Positions 1-7,077 of a stretch of 22,609 nucleotides of DNA are shown piece by piece. Origin of the DNA: a virus; IMG/VR virus record IMGVR_UViG_3300042361_000297, positions 1-22,609 of that record. The stretch is one strand, 5' to 3'. The notes under the pieces are model-generated. The model did no database searches and was not told where the DNA came from. It saw only the letters and a program-made list of their open reading frames with translations. Every line of letters starts with the position of its first letter. The stretch's first letter is position 1. Position numbers and translations under genes: made by a program.

Positions 1-737
1 ACTTCGCCGAATGGATTGATAGACGTAAAGTCCAGAATTCCATCAGCATATGCAATATTGTCGTAATCTTCATTATTTGCCAGAGGATCAATATCAGTCA
101 CCGAGTAACCACCCAAGATTAGCGAATCGCCAGAATTTAATAGTAAATTAAATCCGCTATTCAACAAGAACTGGTATGCATATTGGTCCTGTGACTTATC
201 GTCGATAACATCAATTTCTGGATTGCCAGTAATAAATCTTTCAGAACTATATTCGAAGACTTCACATTTCAGTTTGAATACGTTAATCTTGCCTAGTTGG
301 TAGAACGGATTAAGAAAGTCAACAAACTTGATTTCAAAGAAAGTTTTGGTCTTTGGAAAATATAGAATGTCACCTTCTGACGGTCTTGTTGTCAGTTGTA
401 GATTCTCGGCGTTATTCGCGACTGATTCTTCCCATCGTCTCTTAGAAACTACAAAACTTGCAGATGCTCTAAACTCAAATCCGAACTTGGTGAACAGATC
501 GCCCTCGCCCTCAAATCCTTCAACATTCTCTAGATACATTTCCAGAGGATAGAATTGACTGAAGTATGATAGAGGATCTTCGCCGAAAATTGGATCTTGG
601 TTAGCAATAGTTCTTGGAAGATAGTAAACGTCGTGCCCGTAAATCTTCAGACTTTCAATGACAAGATCCTCCACCAAACGTTGTTCGTTTGTGGTTCCCG
701 ATGTATTGCCAGATTGAAAGTAGAAGTTAGTAGGCAT
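1..737 (-). CDS. 14: T4-like neck protein gp14 (3' end cut by window)
   Basis: This is the head-tail neck protein of T4-like phages. Together with gp13 it completes the filled capsid and forms the site for tail joining. Reading leftward from the ATG at 735-737 gives about 245 residues without a stop, beginning MPTNFYFQSGNTSGTTNEQR and continuing through YGHDVYYLPR, FPLE-type and LFTKFGFEF segments typical of cyanophage gp14. The visible end, INPFGE, resembles the C-terminus of marine gp14, so only a few residues are probably missing. An AGGATAATAG ribosome-binding site precedes the start, which lies 3 nt after the gp13 stop. The two genes are therefore co-transcribed, probably from the late promoter at 1731-1738. 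Family assignment rests on remembered sequence patterns and on gene order. Confidence 0.85.
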   Translation of the reverse strand, partial: MPTNFYFQSGNTSGTTNEQRLVEDLVIESLKIYGHDVYYLPRTIANQDPIFGEDPLSYFSQFYPLEMYLENVEGFEGEGDLFTKFGFEFRASASFVVSKRRWEESVANNAENLQLTTRPSEGDILYFPKTKTFFEIKFVDFLNPFYQLGKINVFKLKCEVFEYSSERFITGNPEIDVIDDKSQDQYAYQFLLNSGFNLLLNSGDSLILGGYSVTDIDPLANNEDYDNIAYADGILDFTSINPFGE

Positions 738-740
738 CTA

Positions 741-1709
741 TTATCCTGTATAAAAATCGACAGGAAGTTCCGACTTGAGTTGCATTTCGTTTTCGATTTG
801 TTTAATCTCGTCGACTGCTTCGTCATAGACTTGTTGTCCGTTTAGAACAACACCGCCTGGAAGTTGGATTCCGCCGAACTTCTTCATGTTCTCACCCCAT
901 TGACGTTTGATCAACGCAGTAGTATACATCTTCAAGAACATGTCATTATAAACTTTAGTATATTCTGATGGATCTAGAATGCGATAACACTCAACGATAA
1001 TATGGTCACCAACTTGGAAAGTGTCATTCCAATTTACGTCGATATAAAGTTTATCTGTTTTTCTGTTGAACCTAATCGAACGCTGTCCAGGAAAAATCTG
1101 GTCATACATTTGCAGAGTTGTTTTAACTTGCGCATAGTAGATAAGGTCTGCTGCCAAAAGATTATACATGTCGTTAAGTCTAAATTGGTAGACCAAGTTG
1201 AACATGTTATTTGGATTTTCCATACCATCTCCCGGAGCATTGAAATTGAACATCTTGATGATGCCAATTACCGAATCTGGAATTGGAATATATTGTTTAT
1301 CTACATCGCCTGGAGTATAAAAGTTTGTCGTGGCAAGTGACCGTGTGAACCCTGAAGTAAGACCAGTTACATTCTCACCTGCTTGGAATACGCCTTTTGT
1401 CGTATCAGTTGTGGCAGTAGTTCCATTAAGCGAAAGTAAAGAACAAGATGCACCTGATGTTTCCCCGACGATTTTTTCGCCGAGTTCAAATGACGGAGAA
1501 CTTAGTCCACTAAATTTGAGAGTGTTGCCCGTGATTTGATGCTTCAGATAAGTTCGTTCAACACCATCGAAATGGTATTCTTGAAAATACTGTAGTGCAT
1601 CATCGACACGATCTTCTATTTGATCTTCGTCAACATTAATTTCAATTACTGGAAACCCAAGTCTACGAAGGCAGTAATCAATTAGTCCTTGTCTGGATGA
1701 AATGGTCAT
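741..1709 (-). CDS. 13: T4-like neck protein gp13 with an inserted domain
   Basis: 322-residue neck protein that seals the capsid vertex with gp14. The N-terminus (RQGLIDYCLRRLGFPVIEIN), the IEDRVDDALQYFQEYHFDG segment, IPIPDSVIGI near residue 141, and the C-terminal KRQWGENMKKFGG and LPGGVVLNGQQVYDEAV stretches are hallmarks of marine gp13. Between YLKHQI (about residue 59) and DVDKQYIPIP (about 135) lie some 75 residues that I do not expect in the usual marine protein. They contain two copies of a GExVxGxTSG motif, at about 77-86 and 111-120. A GAGGATAACAAA ribosome-binding site fixes the start at 1709, and a perfect TATAAATA box sits 21 nt upstream. gp14 follows directly. Confidence 0.93.
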   Translation of the reverse strand: MTISSRQGLIDYCLRRLGFPVIEINVDEDQIEDRVDDALQYFQEYHFDGVERTYLKHQITGNTLKFSGLSSPSFELGEKIVGETSGASCSLLSLNGTTATTDTTKGVFQAGENVTGLTSGFTRSLATTNFYTPGDVDKQYIPIPDSVIGIIKMFNFNAPGDGMENPNNMFNLVYQFRLNDMYNLLAADLIYYAQVKTTLQMYDQIFPGQRSIRFNRKTDKLYIDVNWNDTFQVGDHIIVECYRILDPSEYTKVYNDMFLKMYTTALIKRQWGENMKKFGGIQLPGGVVLNGQQVYDEAVDEIKQIENEMQLKSELPVDFYTG

Positions 1710-1730
1710 TTGTTATCCTCTATTTCGGAC

Positions 1731-1738
1731 TATTTATA
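1731..1738 (-). promoter_or_regulatory. T4-type late promoter TATAAATA for gp13-gp14
   Basis: Exact match to the T4 late -10 box TATAAATA on the minus strand, 21 nt upstream of the gp13 start. It overlaps the TAA stop of the 80-aa gene (1734-1736), so the stop codon is part of the promoter. Confidence 0.75.
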
Positions 1739-1976
1739 ACGCACCCATGTCATACACTGTGGGATCTATCCCTGCGAGATCGCCCAGATCGATTGTTCCT
1801 GGGATAGTAAAGAAATCTGGATTATAACCACCAACTTCGATAATACTACCATCAGTCTTCTTCGAGTATAATGTGCCATCAGCGAGGTTGACTGCGAGTT
1901 CTCCGACAGCAATATCAGTTGCCGTTGGGATTGCACCCGAAGTTTCACTTCTTTTAAGTTGGACAACGGTCGACAT
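1734..1976 (-). CDS. Small modular tail-fibre-like protein (QxKRS module)
   Basis: 80-residue protein. Its first 50 or so residues ([20 protein letters not shown], then VGELAVNLADGTLYSKKTDGS) are the same module that opens the 116-aa protein at 4101-4451 and, more distantly, the 563-aa fibre at 4760-6451. In marine myoviruses this N-terminal pattern occurs in fibre and virion structural proteins. The short tail ends in TVYDMGAL. The ATG (1974-1976) overlaps the TAA of the preceding 631-aa gene by one base (TAATG), implying translational coupling. It could be a minimal fibre or a baseplate or fibre adaptor; no enzyme motif is visible. Confidence 0.8.
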   Translation of the reverse strand: MSTVVQLKRSETSGAIPTATDIAVGELAVNLADGTLYSKKTDGSIIEVGGYNPDFFTIPGTIDLGDLAGIDPTVYDMGAL

Positions 1977-3871
1977 TAGTTTAATAGTGTCCCTGCGGCG
2001 TCATAGATATTGATACGGAAATATGCGCTTGAGTTTCCATCAAGAAGATCAGCATCAAGTCCTGAACCTGCACCATCTACTGTTTTAATTGCATCAAGCA
2101 TATTCGTTGCGGTGAATGAACCGCCTAGAGCTACGGATGTACCCGCAAGAGTAATTGCACTATTAGACAGCGACGAGTTAGCAATATTTGAAAGAGTATT
2201 TGATGCGCCACTGATTGTTTTATTTGTTAAGGTATTGGTAGAAGATATAGTTGGAACAACCACACCCTCAATAGCAAGAACACCCGCAGATGAACGTGTT
2301 AAAGTAGTATCAGTAGCGTGTCCTAATTCAATACTACCAACACCTAATGCAGTGGAAGTGGAAGCAGTAATACCGCTAACTGGTAGACCAGTAGCATTTG
2401 TTAATGTACCAGAAGATGGAGTGCCAAGCGCACCACCCGAATAGAGAACTGTACCACCAGCACCGAAAGCAACTGATGAAGAATCCGTACCAGTAAATAT
2501 TAACGTGTTTGACGCTGTTAATGTTTTACCATCAGCGATTGTTAACGTAGAACCAGTTGCTGGAGCAGTGATAGTAACCTTGTTAACAGATGTGGCAGAT
2601 GCAACACCAAGTGTTGGTGTAACAAGTGTTGGACTTGTGGCAAAAACAGCAGCACCAGATCCAGTTTCATCAGTTAAGGCTGCTAGGAGTTGAGCAGAAG
2701 TAAATGATCCAAGTACTGCAGCATTACCCACTGATGTAATATGCCCAGTTAAGTTCGCATTAGTTGTTACATTACCAGCAGTTAATCCAGATGCTGTGCC
2801 AGTTACATTGGTCATTACACCAGAAGCAGGAGTGCCCAATGCTGGTGTCGTTAGTGTTGGACTAGTAAGTGTCTTGTTTGTAAGAGTTTGCGTTGCAGTA
2901 GTACCAACAACAGGAATATAGTTAGTGCCGTCTACTGTATATTCCCAAACATCAGTAGTTTCATTCCACTGAAATGTAACATTAGTGGAAGTGCCACGCT
3001 CGACTTCAATACCAGCATTTTGTGATGGAGTTCCTGCTTCATTACTATTCAAAGTAATGATATTATCAGCAAGATTGATTGTTTCGGTATTTACAGTAGT
3101 TGTGGTTCCAGAAACCGTTAGATTGCCGCTAACAGTTAAATCATTAAATGTAACGTTAGATCCAGTTCCAACTGCCTGACCAATAGCAATTTGACCGCTG
3201 GTAATAGTAACACCAGTTCCAGCGCTGATATGAGCGCGAACATCTGTTGCACTTGGACCAGTATAAGTAATTACACCCGTCGAACTGTTATATGCGAGCG
3301 AACCATCGCCACCAGAATCAGTTACAGAAATGGCACCTCTTGCAGATGCATCTGTATATTGAGTAATGGTAGATGAAATTGCACCAGTTGTATTGTTATA
3401 TGAAATCCCTGTGCCAGCACTTAGACTTGACAGAGTAATAAAGTTGGCACCATTAGTTAGTTGACTGGTATTAGTTGGGATGGTAATAGCACCAGTTGTG
3501 CTGTTATATGCTCCTGAACCAGCAGTAAAACTTAGGGAGGCTCTAGCAAGAGTATCTGTATACTGTGTAATGGTAGTAGAGATAGCGCCGCTAGTAATAC
3601 TAATACCAGTGCTTGCACTAAATGCGTCTCTTGCTCTGGTAGTTGTAAAGTAGAGGTTCGTTGAACCTTCTGTAATCTCGTCGCTGTTATCTTTAGTCTG
3701 AATTGCCGAAGTAACATATGCTTCTGTTGCCAGAGGTTTACCACCAGCGGTGGTACCATCATGAACAACTACTGTATCTTTTGTTGTGTCGACAGTGACT
3801 TCACCGACAGCGCCCGTAAAGGTATTATGTTGGGTGGTAGTCCCTCTTCTAAGTTGTAAAATCGTTGCCAT
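1976..3871 (-). CDS. Tail-fibre-like protein with N-terminal Mtd-N-like domain
   Basis: 631-residue virion fibre-type protein. Residues 1-47 ([20 protein letters not shown], then [22 protein letters not shown]) match the pattern of the major-tropism-determinant N-terminal domain. Residues about 65-235 hold repeats of the [10 protein letters not shown] / TQYTDxxAR / YNSTTGAIT type. Residues 247-262 carry [12 protein letters not shown], also found in the 563-aa fibre. Residues 327-580 contain LTNKTL/I-type and TPxLGTP repeats. Near the C-terminus is [11 protein letters not shown] (602-612), a common tail-fibre element, and the protein ends [11 protein letters not shown]. It is rich in Thr, Ser, Ala and Gly and lacks Cys, as expected for a trimeric beta-rich fibre. 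An AGGAGAT ribosome-binding site precedes the ATG at 3871. Its role is probably host recognition or baseplate decoration; the exact position in the virion is unknown. Confidence 0.85.
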   Translation of the reverse strand: MATILQLRRGTTTQHNTFTGAVGEVTVDTTKDTVVVHDGTTAGGKPLATEAYVTSAIQTKDNSDEITEGSTNLYFTTTRARDAFSASTGISITSGAISTTITQYTDTLARASLSFTAGSGAYNSTTGAITIPTNTSQLTNGANFITLSSLSAGTGISYNNTTGAISSTITQYTDASARGAISVTDSGGDGSLAYNSSTGVITYTGPSATDVRAHISAGTGVTITSGQIAIGQAVGTGSNVTFNDLTVSGNLTVSGTTTTVNTETINLADNIITLNSNEAGTPSQNAGIEVERGTSTNVTFQWNETTDVWEYTVDGTNYIPVVGTTATQTLTNKTLTSPTLTTPALGTPASGVMTNVTGTASGLTAGNVTTNANLTGHITSVGNAAVLGSFTSAQLLAALTDETGSGAAVFATSPTLVTPTLGVASATSVNKVTITAPATGSTLTIADGKTLTASNTLIFTGTDSSSVAFGAGGTVLYSGGALGTPSSGTLTNATGLPVSGITASTSTALGVGSIELGHATDTTLTRSSAGVLAIEGVVVPTISSTNTLTNKTISGASNTLSNIANSSLSNSAITLAGTSVALGGSFTATNMLDAIKTVDGAGSGLDADLLDGNSSAYFRINIYDAAGTLLN

Positions 3872-3891
3872 TTGTATCTCCTAGTCCACCC

Positions 3892-3899
3892 TATTTAGG
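3892..3899 (-). promoter_or_regulatory. Degenerate late-promoter box CCTAAATA
   Basis: Matches TATAAATA at six of eight positions, including the whole TAAATA core. It lies 20 nt upstream of the 631-aa fibre gene and overlaps the TAA stop (3895-3897) of the 68-aa gene. On its own it is weak; its placement matches the other boxes in this block. Confidence 0.45.
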
Positions 3900-4101
3900 T
3901 AGTATATGTTCCACCATTAATAATGGCACCTTCTTCTATATTTGCTAGAGTGGTTTTCAACAACTCATGTCCACCAGCAGTGGTACCATCATGCACCCTT
4001 AGCGTATTGTTTGTAGTGTCTACAGTAATTTCTGCTTCCGCACCGATAAATGAATTGTGCTGTGTGGAAGTACCTCTTCTCAGTTTGACTCTTGCTGCCA
4101 T
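3895..4101 (-). CDS. Stand-alone Mtd-N-like mini-protein
   Basis: 68-residue protein that is almost only an Mtd-N-like domain. MAARVKLRRGTSTQHNSFIG, then [23 protein letters not shown], parallels residues 1-45 of the adjacent 631-aa fibre nearly position for position. A short tail ends in NGGTYTT, related to the NIDGGTY ends of two other proteins here. The start overlaps the TGA of the 116-aa gene by one base (TGATG). It is probably a small virion protein sharing an attachment interface with the large fibre. It is intact rather than a broken fibre: it has its own coupled start and a tag-like C-terminus. Confidence 0.78.
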   Translation of the reverse strand: MAARVKLRRGTSTQHNSFIGAEAEITVDTTNNTLRVHDGTTAGGHELLKTTLANIEEGAIINGGTYTT

Positions 4102-4451
4102 CAGATGCTCCCGTAATCGATTGAGTTGTACTCAAAAACATTGTCGGTAATAAGACCGTAATCTAAATCTGCGTTTTGATTTAAGCGAACGACTGCAATG
4201 CCTGGAGTTGTTGTAGTATCAACAACGAAATCCCCGAAGATGGTGTCCGCGAAAGAGATGGTCGTCACCCCCGCATCCGCCCCACCATCATTTACTGCGA
4301 CTCCGCCGAGACCAACAACTGTTCCGTCGGTCTTTTTAGAGTAAATTTTCTTATCTACCAAATTAACAGCAAGTTCGCCAATCGCTAGATCTGCACCAGT
4401 TGGTGCTGCTCCAGGAGTCTCACTACGCTTTACTTGGACTATTGTCGACAT
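4101..4451 (-). CDS. Small modular virion protein (QxKRS module)
   Basis: 116-residue protein. The first half (MSTIVQVKRSETPGAAPTGA, then IGELAVNLVDKKIYSKKTDGT) is a paralogue of the N-terminal module of the 80-aa protein at 1734-1976. The second half is unlike that protein and ends FEYNSIDYGSI. A GAGGATTTAG ribosome-binding site precedes the ATG at 4449-4451, which lies inside the 3' end of the upstream coiled-coil gene (29-nt overlap, different frame). It probably belongs to the tail or baseplate fibre set; the function of the C-terminal half is unknown. Confidence 0.8.
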   Translation of the reverse strand: MSTIVQVKRSETPGAAPTGADLAIGELAVNLVDKKIYSKKTDGTVVGLGGVAVNDGGADAGVTTISFADTIFGDFVVDTTTTPGIAVVRLNQNADLDYGLITDNVFEYNSIDYGSI

Positions 4452-4704
4452 CTAAATCCTCTTCCCCGATAGAATACTCTTCAGAGGTGCCAAACGCCAA
4501 ACTGCCTTCAAGGTCAACATAATTCCCATTGGGTTTTGGTTGATTCTTTTCGTGCTCCAGAATTTGATTTTTCTGCGTAAGATCTGCTACCGTTTCATTT
4601 GCCATGGTAAGTTGTGTACTCAGCATGATATTATCAAGTGTCAACGCCTTCAACCGTTCTGCAAGATTGGCAATATACGAATTAATAAATTTAGTTTGGT
4701 CCAT
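4423..4704 (-). CDS. Small coiled-coil protein with acidic tail
   Basis: 93-residue protein starting MDQTKFINSYIANLAERLKA. Residues about 10-55 show a leucine heptad pattern typical of a coiled coil, and the C-terminal third is acidic (EEYSIGEEDLDVDN). I chose the ATG at 4702-4704 because GGAGA stands six bases upstream. A reading from 4746 would extend through the hairpin at 4724-4744 and lacks such a site. It overlaps the 116-aa gene by 29 nt. I do not recognise the family. Its place among structural genes suggests a virion or assembly protein, possibly a chaperone for the fibre genes beside it. Confidence 0.72.
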   Translation of the reverse strand: MDQTKFINSYIANLAERLKALTLDNIMLSTQLTMANETVADLTQKNQILEHEKNQPKPNGNYVDLEGSLAFGTSEEYSIGEEDLDVDNSPSKA

Positions 4705-4723
4705 TATGTATCTCCACAAAGTT

Positions 4724-4744
4724 GGGGTGGGATAATCCCACCCC
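4724..4744 (-). terminator. Perfect 9-bp GC-rich hairpin between fibre and coiled-coil genes
   Basis: GGGGTGGGA pairs perfectly with TCCCACCCC around a 3-nt loop. On the minus strand it is followed by AACTTTGTGG rather than a clear U run, so it is not a textbook intrinsic terminator. It lies after the stop of the 563-aa gene and the late-promoter-like box at 4754-4761, and 8 nt before the ribosome-binding site of the 93-aa gene. It could be an attenuator, a 3' end protecting the fibre mRNA, or a 5'-leader structure. Confidence 0.5.
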
Positions 4745-4753
4745 ATTCTTATC

Positions 4754-4761
4754 TATTTATT
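4754..4761 (-). promoter_or_regulatory. Late-promoter-like box AATAAATA
   Basis: Seven of eight matches to TATAAATA, abutting and overlapping the TAA stop (4760-4762) of the 563-aa fibre gene and 49 nt upstream of the 93-aa gene. Transcripts from it would carry the 4724-4744 hairpin in their leader. Confidence 0.5.
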
Positions 4762-6451
4762 AGTATGTTCCACCGTCGATATTACCGAACGAAGGAGCAA
4801 CACCTGTACCACCAGATTTTAGAACTTGACCAGCAGTTCCAACTGCGGTTGCTTGGATAGCAGAAGTTCCGCTACCGAAGAGAACACCGTTAGCAGTCAG
4901 TGTTTGTGCACCAGTACCACCGTCTGCAACGCCGATTGCTGAAGCAAGCGAAGCAATAGTTCCGCCTTCGAGGTTAGCAACAAGAGTAGCAATGGTATAA
5001 CCAGTTGCGCCTGTGTTAACAGTTGTTGTTGGAGCAACTTGTGAATCTCTGAAGAGTCTCCACTTACCGTCCGAAGCATCGCGGAAAAGACCTGAATAAA
5101 GGTCTAGCGAACCGCTGGTATCATACATACCGAACAGACCGATGTCAACTGCGTCGGTTGCATTGTTGTCGTTACCAACGAATACGAGAGGATCGGTAAC
5201 AGTTAGAGTTGTCGAGTTAACAGTAGTTGTTGTTCCCGAAACTGTTAGGTTTCCTGCAACAGTAACGTTAGCACCCGAAAGTGTAAGAGCAGTAGTTCCG
5301 TCTGATGCCTTGATGTCATTTCCGCCGATCTTAAGATCGCCAGCAACAGTAACGTCTGCGCCCGAAAGTGTTAGAGCAGTAGCAGAAGATGACTTAATGT
5401 CATTACCAGTTACGGTAAGATCACCAGCAATAGCAACGTTTGCAGCATCAAGTGTAATCGCAGTAGCAGAAGATGACTTAATGTCGTTTCCTGTAACTGT
5501 TAGGTCGCCAGCAACGGCAACATCTGCACCCGAAAGAGTGATAGAAGTTGTTCCGCCAGATGCCTTGATGTCGTTACCACCAACTGTTAGGTCACCAACA
5601 AGAACAACGTTGTCTGTAAGAGCAACAGTTACGCCAGCATCTTCAGAACCTGAACCTGTGATTGCAACTTGGTTTGCAGTTCCAGCAACAGTAGCAACAT
5701 AGTTACCAGTTGTATCAGTTCCAAGAGCAACCGAGTTGGCAGCAATCGAAGCAACACCTGATTCACTGATTGTAATGTCGCCAGAAACGGCAGCATAGAT
5801 GTAATCGCCAATATCTTCAGCAGTAATTTTCTTGTTTGCAGTTGCCGAAGCATCATAAACAAGGAACTCATCCGCATCAGCAAGTGATGTCAGAGCAGTA
5901 GCGCCAGTAATATCAGCAGCGATAGCAACTTGGTTGTCTGAAACTGTTGTCTTGACACCAGCTGAACCAGCAAAAGTCAGAGTTCCACCAGTCGAGAAGG
6001 AATCCGTATTAGGAACTCCTTGGTTATCGCTGATTGTGAATGTTGACGAAGCAGGTGAAGCGAATGCAAGTTGACCTGAACCATTTGTGGTAAGAATCTG
6101 CCCGTTTGTACCGTCTGCGGTTGGAAGGATCAAAGTAAGATCAGCAGCAAGTGTATCTGGTGCTTTCAGAGTTACTTTGTTGGAACCGTTATCTGTTCCT
6201 TCAGCAAAGGTTGCTTTACCACCAACTGATGATGTTGCGTCGATAAGACGAGCATCAACCTTGTCTGTGAAATACTTACCACCGACTGCGTGAATTGCGG
6301 CACTTCCGCCTTCTACCGATTCGATGTAAAGTTTTGCACCAGCGCCGCTATTGCTGGCGTCTTGTGCGTATGCCATTTCGCCTTCTAGGAGGGCGGATGT
6401 TGTTGGAGCAGTTGCACCTGAACTTCTTTTAATTTGAATAATTGTTGACAT
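4760..6451 (-). CDS. Tail-fibre-like structural protein with beta-repeat core
   Basis: 563-residue fibre-type protein. It opens MSTIIQIKRSSGATAPTTSA, then LLEGEMAYAQ, the longer marine-phage version of the QxKRS module. Residues 285-403 contain four to five copies of a 27-29 residue repeat (GDLTVTGNDIKSSSATALTL, then SGADVTVA). [12 protein letters not shown] at 401-412 and the following DPLVFVGNDN / DIGLFGMYD region recur in many cyanophage structural proteins. GVADGGTGAQTLTANGVLFG (507-526) is a common tail-fibre motif, and the protein ends NIDGGTY. The ribosome-binding site is AGGAATAG. It is probably a trimeric baseplate or tail fibre; target unknown. Confidence 0.85.
   Translation of the reverse strand: MSTIIQIKRSSGATAPTTSALLEGEMAYAQDASNSGAGAKLYIESVEGGSAAIHAVGGKYFTDKVDARLIDATSSVGGKATFAEGTDNGSNKVTLKAPDTLAADLTLILPTADGTNGQILTTNGSGQLAFASPASSTFTISDNQGVPNTDSFSTGGTLTFAGSAGVKTTVSDNQVAIAADITGATALTSLADADEFLVYDASATANKKITAEDIGDYIYAAVSGDITISESGVASIAANSVALGTDTTGNYVATVAGTANQVAITGSGSEDAGVTVALTDNVVLVGDLTVGGNDIKASGGTTSITLSGADVAVAGDLTVTGNDIKSSSATAITLDAANVAIAGDLTVTGNDIKSSSATALTLSGADVTVAGDLKIGGNDIKASDGTTALTLSGANVTVAGNLTVSGTTTTVNSTTLTVTDPLVFVGNDNNATDAVDIGLFGMYDTSGSLDLYSGLFRDASDGKWRLFRDSQVAPTTTVNTGATGYTIATLVANLEGGTIASLASAIGVADGGTGAQTLTANGVLFGSGTSAIQATAVGTAGQVLKSGGTGVAPSFGNIDGGTY
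5243..5596 (-). repeat. In-frame repeats of 81-87 nt in the 563-aa fibre
   Basis: Four clear copies and a partial one of the unit encoding GDLTVTGNDIK, then x4-5, then ITLSGADVAVA. Two central copies (GDLTVTGNDIKSSSATA) are identical at protein level. They look like a beta-strand repeat of a fibre shaft that grows or shrinks by unequal exchange. Confidence 0.8.
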
Positions 6452-6480
6452 TTAGACTATTCCTTTTTGGTTGTCTTCGT

Positions 6481-6488
6481 TATTAATA
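6481..6488 (-). promoter_or_regulatory. Late-promoter-like box TATTAATA
   Basis: Seven of eight matches to TATAAATA, 29 nt upstream of the 563-aa fibre start and overlapping the TAA stop (6483-6485) of the 71-aa gene. Confidence 0.55.
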
Positions 6489-6698
6489 CGTTCCACCGTC
6501 TATATTATCTAATACCACCTCAGATGCAGGATTCGCCGCTTCCCATTTGTTGGTAGCAGTGTTGTAAATTAAAGTGTATCCATCTTGGATACCGTCTACA
6601 TCCACATCTGCCAACGTTTCTATTTTGGTTGATGTTCTTTTACTTACTATATTTGTATTTATAGTATTTGAAGTTCCTACTGTAACTTTTAAAGACAT
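6483..6698 (-). CDS. Small fibre-tag virion protein ending NIDGGTY
   Basis: 71-residue protein: MSLKVTVGTSNTINTNIVSK, an ETLADVDVDGIQDGYTLIYN segment, then NKWEAANP and the C-terminal VVLDNIDGGTY. The middle part resembles the LxDVD..GxxDGxxLxYN..TxxWxA linker frequent in marine phage fibre proteins. The last seven residues are identical to those of the next gene (563-aa fibre). The ATG overlaps the stop of the 109-aa gene by one base (TAATG). It is probably a small structural component; function unknown. Confidence 0.78.
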   Translation of the reverse strand: MSLKVTVGTSNTINTNIVSKRTSTKIETLADVDVDGIQDGYTLIYNTATNKWEAANPASEVVLDNIDGGTY

Positions 6699-7027
6699 TA
6701 TTTTGTTACCTCTGGATTAATTACGACGATCCCCTCGAGAACTCGTAGCGTTTCGCCATCGCCTGTAATTTCAATATCATAAACATACCTCCCTGCTTTT
6801 ATTGCTGATGTTTGCACAGCAGTCAATGAAATAGTAACTTCACCATCTTCTGGTAAAGTAATTTCAGCAGTAAAACTAACGGAAGTATTAGTATAATATG
6901 ATTTGCGCATTTGTGCTGCAGCAGTATAATCAGTAAGATCTTTCGGATCCCCGTTCTGATCATTTACCATAAGAGACAAAGAAAAAGTTGTTCCTTGGTC
7001 GATATAGATATTTTGAATTTGTGCCAT
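6698..7027 (-). CDS. Small virion structural protein, possibly Ig-like (BppU-type)
   Basis: 109-residue protein beginning MAQIQNIYIDQGTTFSLSLM, with DLTDYTAAAQMRKSYYT, an EDGEVTISLTAVQTSAIKAG stretch and RYVYDIEITGDGETLRVLEG. Ordered beta strands with a DLTGxTxxAQxRxxxxx pattern and a YxYDIEI strand are known from small phage tail proteins with an immunoglobulin-like fold, such as the N-terminal domain of baseplate upper proteins. That fold is inferred from pattern only. It is the first gene of the left structural block. It has an AAGGG ribosome-binding site and a perfect late promoter 28 nt upstream. Confidence 0.78.
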   Translation of the reverse strand: MAQIQNIYIDQGTTFSLSLMVNDQNGDPKDLTDYTAAAQMRKSYYTNTSVSFTAEITLPEDGEVTISLTAVQTSAIKAGRYVYDIEITGDGETLRVLEGIVVINPEVTK

Positions 7028-7037
7028 CGGGAACCCT

Positions 7038-7045
7038 TATAAATT
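7038..7045 (+). promoter_or_regulatory. Late-promoter-like box TATAAATT driving the plus-strand island
   Basis: Seven of eight matches to TATAAATA on the plus strand, 32 nt upstream of the first glycosyltransferase ATG (7078). It faces away from the minus-strand box at 7056-7063, so the 50-bp gap works as a compact divergent promoter region. Confidence 0.5.
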
Positions 7046-7055
7046 ACTATGACAC

Positions 7056-7063
7056 TATTTATA
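7056..7063 (-). promoter_or_regulatory. T4-type late promoter TATAAATA for the left structural block
   Basis: Exact TATAAATA on the minus strand, 28 nt upstream of the ATG at 7027. It would transcribe the 109-aa, 71-aa and downstream fibre genes. Confidence 0.72.
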
Positions 7064-7077
7064 ATTTTGGAGTTGTG

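Noticed and set aside
1976-4101. Diversity-generating retroelement suggested by Mtd-N-like domains
   Set aside because: No reverse transcriptase, accessory gene or adenine-biased template/variable repeat pair is visible in the window.
5142-5702. Plus-strand frame of about 186 codons opposite the 563-aa fibre
   Set aside because: Antisense of the in-frame repeat region; repetition keeps it open, and the composition (Val/Pro/Ser) is that of a complement.
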